A stretch of DNA of 64,000 nucleotides. Source: UBA1429 sp964482225. Its GTDB lineage: Bacteria; Chloroflexota; Anaerolineae; UBA1429. Below are positions 56,559 through 64,000 of this stretch, in pieces. The first letter of the stretch is position 1, and each line of letters opens with the position of its first letter. The notes under the pieces are model-generated. The model was not told where the DNA came from and ran no database searches. It was given only the letters and a program-made list of their open reading frames with translations. The stretch lies in assembly GCA_964482225.1 (NCBI GenBank), contig CAYZWT010000004.1, forward strand, positions 1-64,000. The letters are read 5' to 3'. A program made the position numbers and the translations under genes.

Positions 56559-56608
56559 GGGGCGAATTGCGCATGTATGCGCCGCGCATGTACGCGCCAT
56601 GTTCGCCC
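56559..56608. repeat. Second imperfect palindrome
   Basis: GGGCGAA (56560-56566) pairs with TTCGCCC (56602-56608), with GCATGTATGCGC and GCGCATGTACGCGC inside. It begins with GTAGGGGCG, the same opening as the MITE inner palindrome. Confidence 0.55.
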
Positions 56609-56666
56609 AGGGCAAGGCCAGGCGGTATCGAAAAGCGGGTAGGGATCAGCGCCCCAAGGCTTGGCC

Positions 56667-56692
56667 GGGGGATGGCGATATGCGCATCCCCC
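56667..56692 (-). terminator. Hairpin downstream of acpP
   Basis: GGGGGAT (56667-56673) and ATCCCCC (56686-56692) form a stem about 30 bases after the acpP stop on the minus strand. No T run, so termination is uncertain. Confidence 0.4.
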
Positions 56693-56719
56693 GCCATGAC
56701 GAGCGCCGGCCGCGCGGCC

Positions 56720-56953
56720 CTAGCTCATCTGCTTTTCGAGGTATTCGACGGCCTGGGCCACCGTCGTGATCTGCTGGGCGTCCTCGTCCGAGATCTCGCC
56801 GCCGAACGCTTCCTCAAAGGCCATGATCAACTCGACCAGGTCCAGCGAGTCGGCCTCCAGATCCTCGCGGAAATTGGCTTCCATAACGACTTGGTCGGGC
56901 TCGACGCCCAACTGCTCGACGATGATGCTCTTGACGCGCTCAAAGGCAGACAT
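56720..56953 (-). CDS. acpP: Acyl carrier protein
   Basis: A 77-residue acidic four-helix carrier for fatty acid synthesis. The phosphopantetheine serine is in ADSLDLVELIM at about residue 36. Length and helix II (DSLDLVELIMAFEEAF) are canonical. ATG 56953 is preceded by GGGAGG. No fab genes adjoin it here. Confidence 0.96.
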   Translation of the reverse strand: MSAFERVKSIIVEQLGVEPDQVVMEANFREDLEADSLDLVELIMAFEEAFGGEISDEDAQQITTVAQAVEYLEKQMS

Positions 56954-57028
56954 GCAGTTCCTCCCGTGTGGATGTTGTATCGTGGCGCGATTCTAGCACG
57001 AGGGGCCGCGCCGGTCAATGCGCCCTGA

Positions 57029-57120
57029 GCCCTCACCCCCCTTCCCCCTCTTCCATGCTGGCATGGGAGAGGGGGCGCGTATTACGCCACGGCCGATACG
57101 CCGAGACTGGGGGTGAGGGC
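57029..57120. repeat. REP-like palindromic element C, intergenic
   Basis: A 92-bp unit bounded by GCCCTCACCCCC (57029-57040) and GGGGGTGAGGGC (57109-57120), which are exact complements, with an inner CCCCCTCTTCC / GGGAGAGGGGG hairpin. Same class as elements A and B in the membrane protein gene. It lies between acpP and a pilin gene. Confidence 0.8.
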
Positions 57121-57215
57121 CGCCGCCGTGCCCACTCGCCAAGAGAGAACCCCTTGGGCGGCGAATGGTTGCGGGGGGCGTGCAAGATGGGGTAAACTGG
57201 GCGCTGCGCGGGACG

Positions 57216-57728
57216 CTATTCGGCCAGGCAAAGGGGGCTGCCCGGGTTGGCCAGGGCCGCCTGGACGGCAGCGGCATCCAATCCGTGGGTGTCGCACGCG
57301 ATCACGTTGGCGCCCCCCTCGTCCCAGATGTAATAGTACCTGGTGTCGCCGCGCAGATACTCGGCAAAGAGGGCAGCGTACTGCTCGTTGGTGCCGTTCT
57401 TGCGCTCTTTGCGCAGCCAGTTCTCATAGGCGATGGGGTTGGCCCTGTCATAGGGGAATGCGGGCCTGTCCTCCTGGAACAGGATGGTCGTCGTGCGGGT
57501 GCGGGGCAGGATGGCAGGGTGGCCCTGGCTGGCGACGTTGTGCGCGTTATAGATGCCGATGGCCGCGCAGACGATATCTCGCTCGCGGGCCATGGCGCGC
57601 AGCCGCGTGGTGTGGGCCAGGCCGCCTGCGTTGCTGGCCACAAGCCCCACCAGAATGCCCAAGATGGCCAGCACGACCAGCAGTTCGATGAGGGTTAGGC
57701 CATGTTGTCTGTCGGCTGTTGTGCGCAT
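57216..57728 (-). CDS. Type IV pilin-like protein 1
   Basis: A 170-residue prepilin. The class III leader ends at Gly before LTLIELLVVLAILGILVGL, the hydrophobic N-terminal helix with Glu5. The globular part has YLRGDTRYYYIW and a C-terminal Cys pair (ACDT and LCLAE), likely a disulfide-bonded D region. Paralog of the pilin at 57978-58445. Leu at +1 is unusual but tolerated by prepilin peptidases. Cleaved by the PilD encoded nearby. Confidence 0.85.
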   Translation of the reverse strand: MRTTADRQHGLTLIELLVVLAILGILVGLVASNAGGLAHTTRLRAMARERDIVCAAIGIYNAHNVASQGHPAILPRTRTTTILFQEDRPAFPYDRANPIAYENWLRKERKNGTNEQYAALFAEYLRGDTRYYYIWDEGGANVIACDTHGLDAAAVQAALANPGSPLCLAE

Positions 57729-57896
57729 GGGGTGAGATGGGCCGCCTCTCCAAGCGAGTGTCTGCGAAACATCGTTCGGCTACAGCCTCGCTGGCGAGAG
57801 CATAGCACAGACCACCCGGCCCTGCGCTAAAGGCGACATAAAACAGGGGTGTACGTGGCGTGAATTGTGGGTGCGGGCCAGGGGGAGAAAAGGGAA

Positions 57897-57924
57897 ACCG
57901 GTCGGCTCATGTGAGCCGACCGGT
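57897..57924 (-). terminator. Intrinsic terminator after pilin 2
   Basis: A perfect 13-bp stem ACCGGTCGGCTCA/TGAGCCGACCGGT with a 2-base loop, followed on the minus strand by TTTCCCTTTTC. It ends the pilin 2 transcript before pilin 1. Confidence 0.75.
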
Positions 57925-57977
57925 CACGACAGTTGGGTGCAACTACGACTCAGGGCAATAATCTTCTCTTGTTCTTC

Positions 57978-58445
57978 CTACTCAGCAGGAGTCACAGTGA
58001 TGTCCGCACTCGAGTCGTCCAAGCAGACGGTCGCCCCGCCAGTTTCCGCTGCGGTAAACGTTGCGACCTCCGGATCGCCTGCAACGGTTCTGGTGGCTAT
58101 GCCATCGCAGACCGTGAGGTTCTCTCCGTCCGCTGTCCAGATGAAGAAGTACTTGGTGTTGCGGCGAAGGTACTTGGCAAAGTCATTGGCATCAACAGCA
58201 GCGGCCTCCACAACAGCGCTCACGGGGCGCGCCGCGATCTCTGTGCCACCCGGCCCTACGAGCACATCCTGGGTGTTGTAGGTGTCAATAGCCGTCTGCA
58301 CGATGTCCAGCTCCGAGCGCATGCCGCGCTGCTTGGCCGTTTCGGTGAGGCCGCCGACGGACATGGCCACGATACCCACCAGGATACCCAGAATGGCCAG
58401 CACGATCAGCAGCTCGATGAGGGTAAAACCACGTTCCTTGCGCAT
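57978..58445 (-). CDS. Type IV pilin-like protein 2
   Basis: A 155-residue prepilin with a short basic leader MRKERG and the cleavage site before FTLIELLIVLAILGILVGI. The globular domain has YLRRNTKYFFIW and a Cys pair (VCDG and VCLDD) like pilin 1, then an Asp/Ala/Thr-rich tail. ATG 58445 has GGGAGG upstream. The strong terminator behind it and its codon-clean short form fit a major pilin. The 269-bp gap upstream toward pilT shows no gene. Confidence 0.88.
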   Translation of the reverse strand: MRKERGFTLIELLIVLAILGILVGIVAMSVGGLTETAKQRGMRSELDIVQTAIDTYNTQDVLVGPGGTEIAARPVSAVVEAAAVDANDFAKYLRRNTKYFFIWTADGENLTVCDGIATRTVAGDPEVATFTAAETGGATVCLDDSSADITVTPAE

Positions 58446-58714
58446 TTCGATTGCCTCCCTAGTAACGTACCTGAATCTTTTGTCCGGCCCAATGCCGGAG
58501 AGCGACCGAACCACCCGACCGCTCACTCTACACTGGCCTGATCATAGCACGGATATGGGGGGGATAGGGTAAACAGGGCGTAAAAGAGGGGTTCAGGGTA
58601 TGTAAATAAGAATGAGTCACCCATAAAAGAACCATAAAGCACGCATTTACGGAAGGTAGGCCATAGGGATACGCTCCCCGCGGTTACCCAGGGTAACGGG
58701 CAGCCTGTGCGCGC

Positions 58715-59833
58715 CTAGAGCCCCTGTAACCGCGAGCGCAGGTAATCCCGGTTCTGGGCCTTGAGCATGATCTCGTCCAGGGTCACCAGGCCACGCTCAT
58801 AGATCGTCAGCAGCGCCTGATCCAGGGTCTGCATCCCCAGGCGCTGGCTGGTCTCGATGATGCCCGGGATCTGGTGGCTCTTGCCCTCGCGGACCATGGT
58901 GCGGATGGCGGGGGAGGCGGTCATCACCTCGACGGCGGCCACGCGCCCGCGGCCATCCATGGTGGGCAGCAGCGTCTGCGAGAGCACGCCGACGATGATG
59001 CTGGCGAGCTGCACCCGCACCTGCTGCTGCTGAAAGGGGGGGAACACGTCAATGATGCGGTCCACCGTCAGGGCGGCGCCGGCGGTGTGCAGGGTCGAGA
59101 GCACCAGGTGGCCCGTCTCGGCGGCGGTGATGGCCGCCGAAATGGTCTCCAGGTCGCGCATCTCGCCCACCAGGATCACATCCGGGTCCTGGCGCAGCGC
59201 CCGCTTGAGCGCCTCGGAAAAGCTAAGGGTGTCATCGCCCAGCTCGCGTTGGGTGATAAAGCAGCGCTTGTCACGAAAGAGGTACTCGATGGGGTCTTCG
59301 ATGGTGATGATGCGGCGGGCCTGGTGGGCGTTCATGTGGTTGATCATGGCCGCCAGGGTGGTGGATTTGCCGCTGCCGGTGGGCCCCGTCACCAGGATCA
59401 GGCCGCGCGGCTCTAGCACCATCTCCTTGCAGATGGGGGGCAGGTCCAGGTCCTCGATGTCGGGAATCTGGGAGCTGAGGCGCCGCATGACGATGGTCAG
59501 GGTGCTGCGCTGGCTGCCGACATTGATGCGAAAGCGCCCCACGCCGCTCAGGCCGTAAGAGAGGTCCAGCTCCTTGTCGTGTTCAAAGCGCTCGCGCTGC
59601 CTTGGGTTGGTCACTTGCTCGAACAACCGTGTCAAGTCCTCGGCGCCCAGTGGCTCGTACTCGTTGCGCGCCTCCAGCTCGCCGTTGATGCGCAACACGG
59701 GGCAACTGCCCGCCTTGAGGTGGAGATCGGAAGCGGCCAGGTCTGCCGTGAGGGACATCAGTTCGTGTATGTGTATCTCGGCAGCCGGTTTGGGCTTGTA
59801 GGCCGTTTGCTGTGCATCGTAACCGGAATCCAT
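58715..59833 (-). CDS. pilT: Twitching motility/retraction ATPase PilT
   Basis: A 372-residue hexameric secretion ATPase that retracts type IV pili. Walker A GPTGSGKST is at about residues 149-157, the Asp box IITIEDPIEYLF follows, Walker B DVILVGEMRD and the His box HLVLSTLHTAGA are intact. The C-terminal AIRTMVREGKSHQI region resembles the PilT AIRNLIRE motif needed for retraction. The first 20 residues are a non-conserved extension. No PilB extension ATPase is in the window. Confidence 0.95.
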   Translation of the reverse strand: MDSGYDAQQTAYKPKPAAEIHIHELMSLTADLAASDLHLKAGSCPVLRINGELEARNEYEPLGAEDLTRLFEQVTNPRQRERFEHDKELDLSYGLSGVGRFRINVGSQRSTLTIVMRRLSSQIPDIEDLDLPPICKEMVLEPRGLILVTGPTGSGKSTTLAAMINHMNAHQARRIITIEDPIEYLFRDKRCFITQRELGDDTLSFSEALKRALRQDPDVILVGEMRDLETISAAITAAETGHLVLSTLHTAGAALTVDRIIDVFPPFQQQQVRVQLASIIVGVLSQTLLPTMDGRGRVAAVEVMTASPAIRTMVREGKSHQIPGIIETSQRLGMQTLDQALLTIYERGLVTLDEIMLKAQNRDYLRSRLQGL

Positions 59834-59857
59834 TGTAGCTCCTTGCTATGGGGGGCG

Positions 59858-60682
59858 TTAGCCGAACAGGTAACGTAGCAGCCAGCCATCGCCCCAAAGA
59901 TTCACCGCCCAGGTGGTCAATACGATAAAGGGGGCAAAAGGTAGGGCGGTCTTGCGCGTCGCCCTGCCGCCGAGCAACAGGGCGACGCCTGTGATGCCGC
60001 CCAGAATGAACGAGCCAAACACGGCGACCAGGGCGCCGGGGAAGCCTGTGATGAGCCCTGCCAGCGCCGCCAGGGGCAGGTCGCCATCGCCCATGCTGCC
60101 CGGCGCGACCAGATAGATCAGCCAGAAAATGCCCAGGGCGAACAGGGCGCCAGCCCCCTGGCTCAGCAGCCCCATCCATGCCTGGCTCAGCCCGGGCGCC
60201 CAGCCCGCCGCCAGCCAGTAGCCCACGTGCAGATAGCGGGGCATGCCCAGCGCCAGCCGCAGCGCTGCCAGCGCCAGGGCGATCCCCAGCGCCGGATAGA
60301 TGACGCGGTTCAGGATCAGCCGGTGCTCCAGATCAATGACGGTGATGACCAGCAAGATGGCGGCATAGAGGCCATCGGCCAGCAGTTCCAGGCCGGGCCC
60401 GCGATACCAGGCCAGCCCTGCGAACAAGAGCCCCGCAGCCAGCTCGACCAGCAGCACGCGCACGGGGATGGCGGCCCCGCAGGTGCGGCAGCGCCCGCGC
60501 AACGCCAAATAGCTGAACACAGGGATCAGCTCGGCCGGCGCGAGGGCGCGCCCGCAGCCCGGGCAGTGCGAGGCGGGGCGCAGCAACGAGGCCCTCTGTG
60601 GGGCGCGGTCGATCACGACATTCAGAAAACTGCCGATGGCCGCGCCCAGCAACCCGCACAAGACGACAAATACGGTAGCCAT
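59858..60682 (-). CDS. pilD: Prepilin peptidase PilD
   Basis: A 274-residue aspartic membrane peptidase and N-methylase for prepilins. It starts with GSFLNVVIDRAP, has two CxxC pairs (CPGC, CRTC) in the cytoplasmic loop at about residues 41-72, the first catalytic Asp in TVIDLEHRLI and the second in GSMGDGDLPL. Eight membrane segments. One base separates its start from the pilM stop. Confidence 0.94.
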   Translation of the reverse strand: MATVFVVLCGLLGAAIGSFLNVVIDRAPQRASLLRPASHCPGCGRALAPAELIPVFSYLALRGRCRTCGAAIPVRVLLVELAAGLLFAGLAWYRGPGLELLADGLYAAILLVITVIDLEHRLILNRVIYPALGIALALAALRLALGMPRYLHVGYWLAAGWAPGLSQAWMGLLSQGAGALFALGIFWLIYLVAPGSMGDGDLPLAALAGLITGFPGALVAVFGSFILGGITGVALLLGGRATRKTALPFAPFIVLTTWAVNLWGDGWLLRYLFG

Positions 60683-60683
60683 A

Positions 60684-61577
60684 TCAGGCGATCTGCTTGA
60701 GGGCCAGGCCCAGGTTGGTCAAATAGTCCGGCACCGGCAGATCGGCCGGGCAGGGCATCGGCGCTGGGGGCTGCTCGATAGGCCGGTCGCTGGCGTAACG
60801 CAGGTAGGCCAGTACCTCCGGCTGGCCCAATACACGCCCAGAGGCGTAGACGGGCGTGTTGGGCCGGATGGTGGCGTTGCGATGAGAGTCGTTGTAAAAG
60901 CGCATTGTCTGGTTCAGCTCAGTCAGGAGCCGTTCGATGCGTTCCTCCATCGAGCCCTCGCGTTGATCCAGCCCAAAAGTGCGCATGATGGCGGGCAGCC
61001 CCTCGACCACCAGGATGATATCGAGCATGCCCTCTTCCAGATTGATGATGACGGCCTGCTCTTGCCCCACGGCGCGCACCAGCGCCAGCGGCTTGAGGTC
61101 CATGGCCAGAGGCTGGATGCCTGCCGCATCGAGCATGCGCACCTGGACGTCTATCATCTCGCGGGGCACGCCCAGCAGGTAGATGCGCTGCTGGTCGCCC
61201 TCGGGGGGCAGGCTCTGCCAGGAGAGATAGAGGTTCTCCAGCGATACGGGCATCTCTTTCTTGGCCTCGCGTGAGATGGCCGCTTCTAGCATGGAGGCTT
61301 GCAGCTTGGGCATGGTCAACATGCGAGGGATCGCCCGCAGGCCGACGACGCTAGAGATCACGCGGCGCCGGTCCAGCCCGTTCTCGCGAAAGGTTTCGTC
61401 CACAATGCGCCCCATCTCCAACGGGTCGTTGATCACGCCTCCGGTAACGAGCCCCTTGGGCAGAGGCACGCTGCCCCACTTGAGCACGCGCCCTCGCACG
61501 CTCAAAAAGCGCAGATCGCTGTCCTCGATGGCAAGGGTCACAATCTCGCGGCGGCCTCCGCCCAGAAAACCCAACAC
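60684..61577 (-). CDS. pilM: Type IV pilus assembly protein PilM
   Basis: A 297-residue actin/FtsA-like cytoplasmic protein of the pilus alignment complex. It opens LGGGRREIVTLAIEDSDLRFLSVRG, followed by PRMLTMPKLQASMLEAAISREAKKEMP, a typical PilM stretch. Start GTG 61577 lies 7 bases after GAGGTG. Its usual partner, the N-terminal tail of PilN, is not encoded in the window. Confidence 0.85.
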   Translation of the reverse strand: MLGFLGGGRREIVTLAIEDSDLRFLSVRGRVLKWGSVPLPKGLVTGGVINDPLEMGRIVDETFRENGLDRRRVISSVVGLRAIPRMLTMPKLQASMLEAAISREAKKEMPVSLENLYLSWQSLPPEGDQQRIYLLGVPREMIDVQVRMLDAAGIQPLAMDLKPLALVRAVGQEQAVIINLEEGMLDIILVVEGLPAIMRTFGLDQREGSMEERIERLLTELNQTMRFYNDSHRNATIRPNTPVYASGRVLGQPEVLAYLRYASDRPIEQPPAPMPCPADLPVPDYLTNLGLALKQIA

Positions 61578-61588
61578 AGCAATTCACC

Positions 61589-62560
61589 TCATGGGATAAC
61601 GAGCAACGTTCCAACGGTAATATCGGCGCCCGCCAGGCCATTGGCGGCCTGGATGGCCTGCACCGTTACGCCATAGCGGGCGGCCAGTGAATAGAGGGTG
61701 TCGCCTCGGCTTACTAGGTGGCTGCGGGTCGCGTTCGCGCCGGCCCCGCTGCTGGGCGGGATCACAAGGCGCTGCCCGGCCCAGATGGCATTGCCCGAGA
61801 GCCCATTGGCCGCCTGGATGGCCAGCACGGTGCTGCCATAGCGGCGCGCAACGGCATACAGCGTCTCGCCGGGCTGCACCAGGTGTATCACCAGCCCCGA
61901 TGATGTGGCGGGCTGGTGCGTCGCGGTGGGCGATGCCCCGGAGCCCGGGGGCGGAATGACCAATACCTGACCGGCCAACAGGGTGTCATCGGCGAGGGCA
62001 TTGGCCCGTTGCAGCTCGGCCACGGTGAGGCCGTAGCGACGCGCCAGGCTATAGAGCGTGTCGCCCCGTTGCGCGGTGTAGCGGATCGGAGCGCTCACCG
62101 GCTGGGGCGTGATGGGTGTGGCGCCGGCGCCGACCGTGGCCGGGGCTGTTGGCGCGCTGCCGGTGGGCGTTGCGACGGGCGCCGCGCTCGGGCTGGGTGC
62201 CGTGACCACAGCTTGCGGGCAACGCTGCCGCGCCCATGCCAGCCCGCGCTGCGCCTCGGGGCCTCCGGGCAGCAGCCCCAGCGCCCGCTCGAACTGGGCG
62301 TGCGCCTGGGCGCACTCGCCCGCTGCCAGCAGCTCCCAGGCATGGTTCAGGCGCGCCCGGAGCTTACGCGGCAACACCGCCTCGCTCTCGCCCATCGTAT
62401 CCAGGATCGCTAGTACGGTCGGCCAGTCGGCGGCGTTCCAGGCGGCGTCCAGCAAGGCTTGCGGCGCCGGGCCGCTCTGCGCCAGGGCAGGTGGGCCGGC
62501 CCACAGGCTCGCCAGCAGCAGGGCGCAGGCCAGCATCCCGGGCAACGCGCGCGCGGACAC
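61589..62560 (-). CDS. Secreted protein with three LysM domains
   Basis: A 323-residue protein with a signal peptide (about 1-28), a helical TPR-like part (about 30-115), a Pro/Thr/Ala-rich linker and three LysM repeats (about 160-205, 220-265, 278-323), each with GDTLYSLARRYG-type text and an IP end. LysM binds peptidoglycan. Start GTG 62560 shares one base with the stop of the PilO-like gene. It occupies the position where pilN or pilP would be expected, so a wall anchor for the pilus machine is plausible. Confidence 0.82.
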   Translation of the reverse strand: MSARALPGMLACALLLASLWAGPPALAQSGPAPQALLDAAWNAADWPTVLAILDTMGESEAVLPRKLRARLNHAWELLAAGECAQAHAQFERALGLLPGGPEAQRGLAWARQRCPQAVVTAPSPSAAPVATPTGSAPTAPATVGAGATPITPQPVSAPIRYTAQRGDTLYSLARRYGLTVAELQRANALADDTLLAGQVLVIPPPGSGASPTATHQPATSSGLVIHLVQPGETLYAVARRYGSTVLAIQAANGLSGNAIWAGQRLVIPPSSGAGANATRSHLVSRGDTLYSLAARYGVTVQAIQAANGLAGADITVGTLLVIP

Positions 62561-63177
62561 TAGGGGGCCTCCTCGGGCGGGGGCAGGCTCCAGGCGGCCC
62601 AGTCTAGATCGGTGGAGAGCACGGTCACGCGCATCTCAGCCCAGGCCGGGTTGTCCTCGTTGACGGTGAGATCCCGAAAGATAAAGGTCTCAAAGGGCGC
62701 GTCGGTGATGGCCGCCAACAAGCGCAGGAGGTTGTGCACCGTCCCCCGCGCCTCGACCAGATAGGTTTCCTCGCGAATGGCCGCCTCAGGATCGAGGGCG
62801 GCGGAAGAGACCATCGCCTCCAGGCGCACGATGTCGGCCTCGTGGCGGGCCGCCAGGGTATAGTAGGCCGAGATCTCGGCCAGGGCCTCCTCAGAGGTGG
62901 GAAAAGGCGCCAGCCGTTCACCAATCTGTTGGCGCGTCTGGTCAATCTCTTGCTCCAGCTCTGCGGGCTCCACTTCGCGCCTCTGGGTGAGCTGGGCGAC
63001 ACTGCGGCGTTCCAGGGCAAGCTGGGCCTCCAGATCGCTCTTTTCCGTGGAGGCGCTCAGGCCATTGATCGCGCCAAAAGCCAGCAAAGCCAGGGCGGCC
63101 AACAGCGCCAACGGCCCCCCGAGGACGCGGGGATTCTTGAGGTCCAATCCGCCCAAGCTGCCAGGGCTTGTACTCAT
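62560..63177 (-). CDS. pilO: PilO-like inner-membrane pilus protein
   Basis: A 205-residue protein with a short cytoplasmic N-terminus, one membrane helix (about residues 20-40), a coiled coil (about 45-90) and a C-terminal alpha/beta domain. This is the architecture of PilO, which with PilN aligns the pilus motor. The sequence is not strongly conserved, so the call rests on layout and on pilM two genes downstream. Confidence 0.68.
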   Translation of the reverse strand: MSTSPGSLGGLDLKNPRVLGGPLALLAALALLAFGAINGLSASTEKSDLEAQLALERRSVAQLTQRREVEPAELEQEIDQTRQQIGERLAPFPTSEEALAEISAYYTLAARHEADIVRLEAMVSSAALDPEAAIREETYLVEARGTVHNLLRLLAAITDAPFETFIFRDLTVNEDNPAWAEMRVTVLSTDLDWAAWSLPPPEEAP

Positions 63178-63181
63178 GACG

Positions 63182-64000
63182 CTATCTCATCCTCAGAACA
63201 AAGACAAAGCGGATCGGGTTGCCGCCCTCGGCCTGGGTGAACGCCCGGGCCAGGGCGGGATAGGACAGGGACAGGCTCTCGCGCTGGGCCAATGCTGCCG
63301 AGGGAGTGCGGGCCAGGAGGGCGCCCCCACCGGAAGGGGTGGGCGTGGGCGCTAACCGCGTGATGGTCAGTTCGTATTCCTTATCGCCCCCATAGATGCC
63401 GGCAAAGTTGCGGATCTCGAGCAGGACATCCTGGTTGACCTGCGGCTCTAGCCGCAGCTCGGCCACACGCAGGCTATCGGGGTAGCCGCGCTGTAGCGCG
63501 CCGTCCACGGTGGCAGAGAGCAGCGGCTCTACGCCCGGCGCCAAGCCGGCTGCACGCACAAAGTACACCCACCCCGCCTGCAGATCGAGCCGCGCATAGT
63601 CAATATCGCCGGAGGGGAAGAAATTGCGCCTCTGGATCTGGCCGGGCAGCAGGTATTGGGGCGTTACCTCGTCGGGCTCGTAGGCGTCGCGCAGGTCGAG
63701 CGTCGGCGTGGCCGTCGGCGTGGCCGTCGGCGCGGGCGGCAGCAGGGTGAGGGTGATGTCATAGGTTTGGTTGGGGCCGTAACGCCCCCGGTTGCGGACG
63801 GTGGCGATGGTCTCTCCATCGTACAGGGGCGTGAACACGATGCGCGACGAGACATCGTCTACGGCGATATCCTCGTTGCGGTAGACGATGCCCTCCACCG
63901 TCATCTCGAGCACGGTATCAACGCCGGGCGCCAGGTTATAAGTGCGCAACTGGTAGGTGCGCCCCGCCTTGTAGGGGATGCGCACATAATCCACATCGCC
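63182..64000 (-). CDS. PPC-repeat extracytoplasmic protein, N-terminal part outside window
   Basis: The visible 272 residues are the C-terminal end of a longer protein that enters from the right edge. Two similar beta-rich units begin GDVDYVRIPYKAG and GDIDYARLDLQAG, each leading to LAPGV, the pattern of bacterial pre-peptidase C-terminal (PPC) domains. A TPTATPT linker joins them. The tail ends FVFVLRMR. It precedes the PilO-like gene by 4 bases, so it is part of the pilus operon or its upstream neighbour. Confidence 0.7.
   Translation of the reverse strand, partial: GDVDYVRIPYKAGRTYQLRTYNLAPGVDTVLEMTVEGIVYRNEDIAVDDVSSRIVFTPLYDGETIATVRNRGRYGPNQTYDITLTLLPPAPTATPTATPTLDLRDAYEPDEVTPQYLLPGQIQRRNFFPSGDIDYARLDLQAGWVYFVRAAGLAPGVEPLLSATVDGALQRGYPDSLRVAELRLEPQVNQDVLLEIRNFAGIYGGDKEYELTITRLAPTPTPSGGGALLARTPSAALAQRESLSLSYPALARAFTQAEGGNPIRFVFVLRMR

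Noticed and set aside
56163..56719. Replication origin in the palindrome-rich gap
   Set aside because: No dnaA, dnaN or parAB nearby, and only near-matches to DnaA boxes.

Overview
The window looks like a chromosomal piece of a high-GC Chloroflexota bacterium, probably of an Anaerolineae-like lineage. This is inferred from the Chloroflexi-like 16S text around the 530 loop, proline/threonine-rich secreted proteins, a CarD/CdnL regulator, an archaeal-type IMP cyclohydrolase, a SecA with extra N-terminal segments and a type IV pilus cluster. No database search was possible, so the placement is an inference. The left edge cuts the 16S gene and the right edge cuts a secreted-protein gene.

Layout. 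1-4.76 kb: an rRNA operon (16S, tRNA-Ile, tRNA-Ala, 23S, 5S) with clear processing stems around 23S and 5S. 4.9-7.2 kb: a cation diffusion facilitator and a membrane-anchored clan-A glycoside hydrolase. 7.2-13.4 kb: a BMP-type nucleoside ABC importer followed by thyX and a dCMP deaminase, together a route for nucleoside uptake and dTMP synthesis. 13.4-18.6 kb: a biotin-dependent, sodium-pumping decarboxylase cluster that combines a methylmalonyl/propionyl-CoA carboxyltransferase, an oxaloacetate/pyruvate carboxyltransferase, a gamma subunit, a biotin carrier and the OadB pump. 18.7-24.8 kb: secA, then leftward thiF-like, mutM, a peptidase-MA-like gene and a Trm112-like gene. 24.9-31.6 kb: the conserved rpsB-tsf-pyrH-frr-uppS-cdsA run, ending with a membrane sensor fused to a helix-turn-helix-like tail. 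31.6-38.4 kb (minus): a PHP protein, mutS and a large membrane protein carrying two in-frame palindromic repeat insertions. 38.4-39.8 kb: carD with a structured leader, and purO.

39.8-54.1 kb is an accessory catabolic region: a UroD-family protein, an Eis-like acetyltransferase, M20 and M19 dipeptidases, an AEC transporter, a D-2-hydroxyacid dehydrogenase, an HpcH/HpaI aldolase, an SDR, a sulfatase, a MOFRL glycerate 2-kinase and a strongly divergent enolase. Aldolase, dehydrogenase, kinase and enolase-like protein could form a sugar-acid to tartronate semialdehyde/glycerate to 2-phosphoglycerate route. 54.1-57.2 kb is rich in palindromes and contains a 125-bp MITE-like element with a 6-bp target duplication, a GAF/PAS sensor and acpP. 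57.2-64 kb (minus) is a type IV pilus cluster: two paralogous pilins, pilT, pilD, pilM, a LysM protein, a PilO-like protein and a partial PPC-repeat protein.

Many genes have readable sigma-70-type promoters, mostly with exactly 17-bp spacing and several with an extended TGn -10. The least ordinary items are the carD leader with mutually exclusive stems, the enolase-like protein lacking several catalytic residues next to a glycerate kinase, the hybrid carboxyltransferase/Na+ pump cluster, the in-frame palindromic insertions, the MITE and the perfect 42-bp palindrome.
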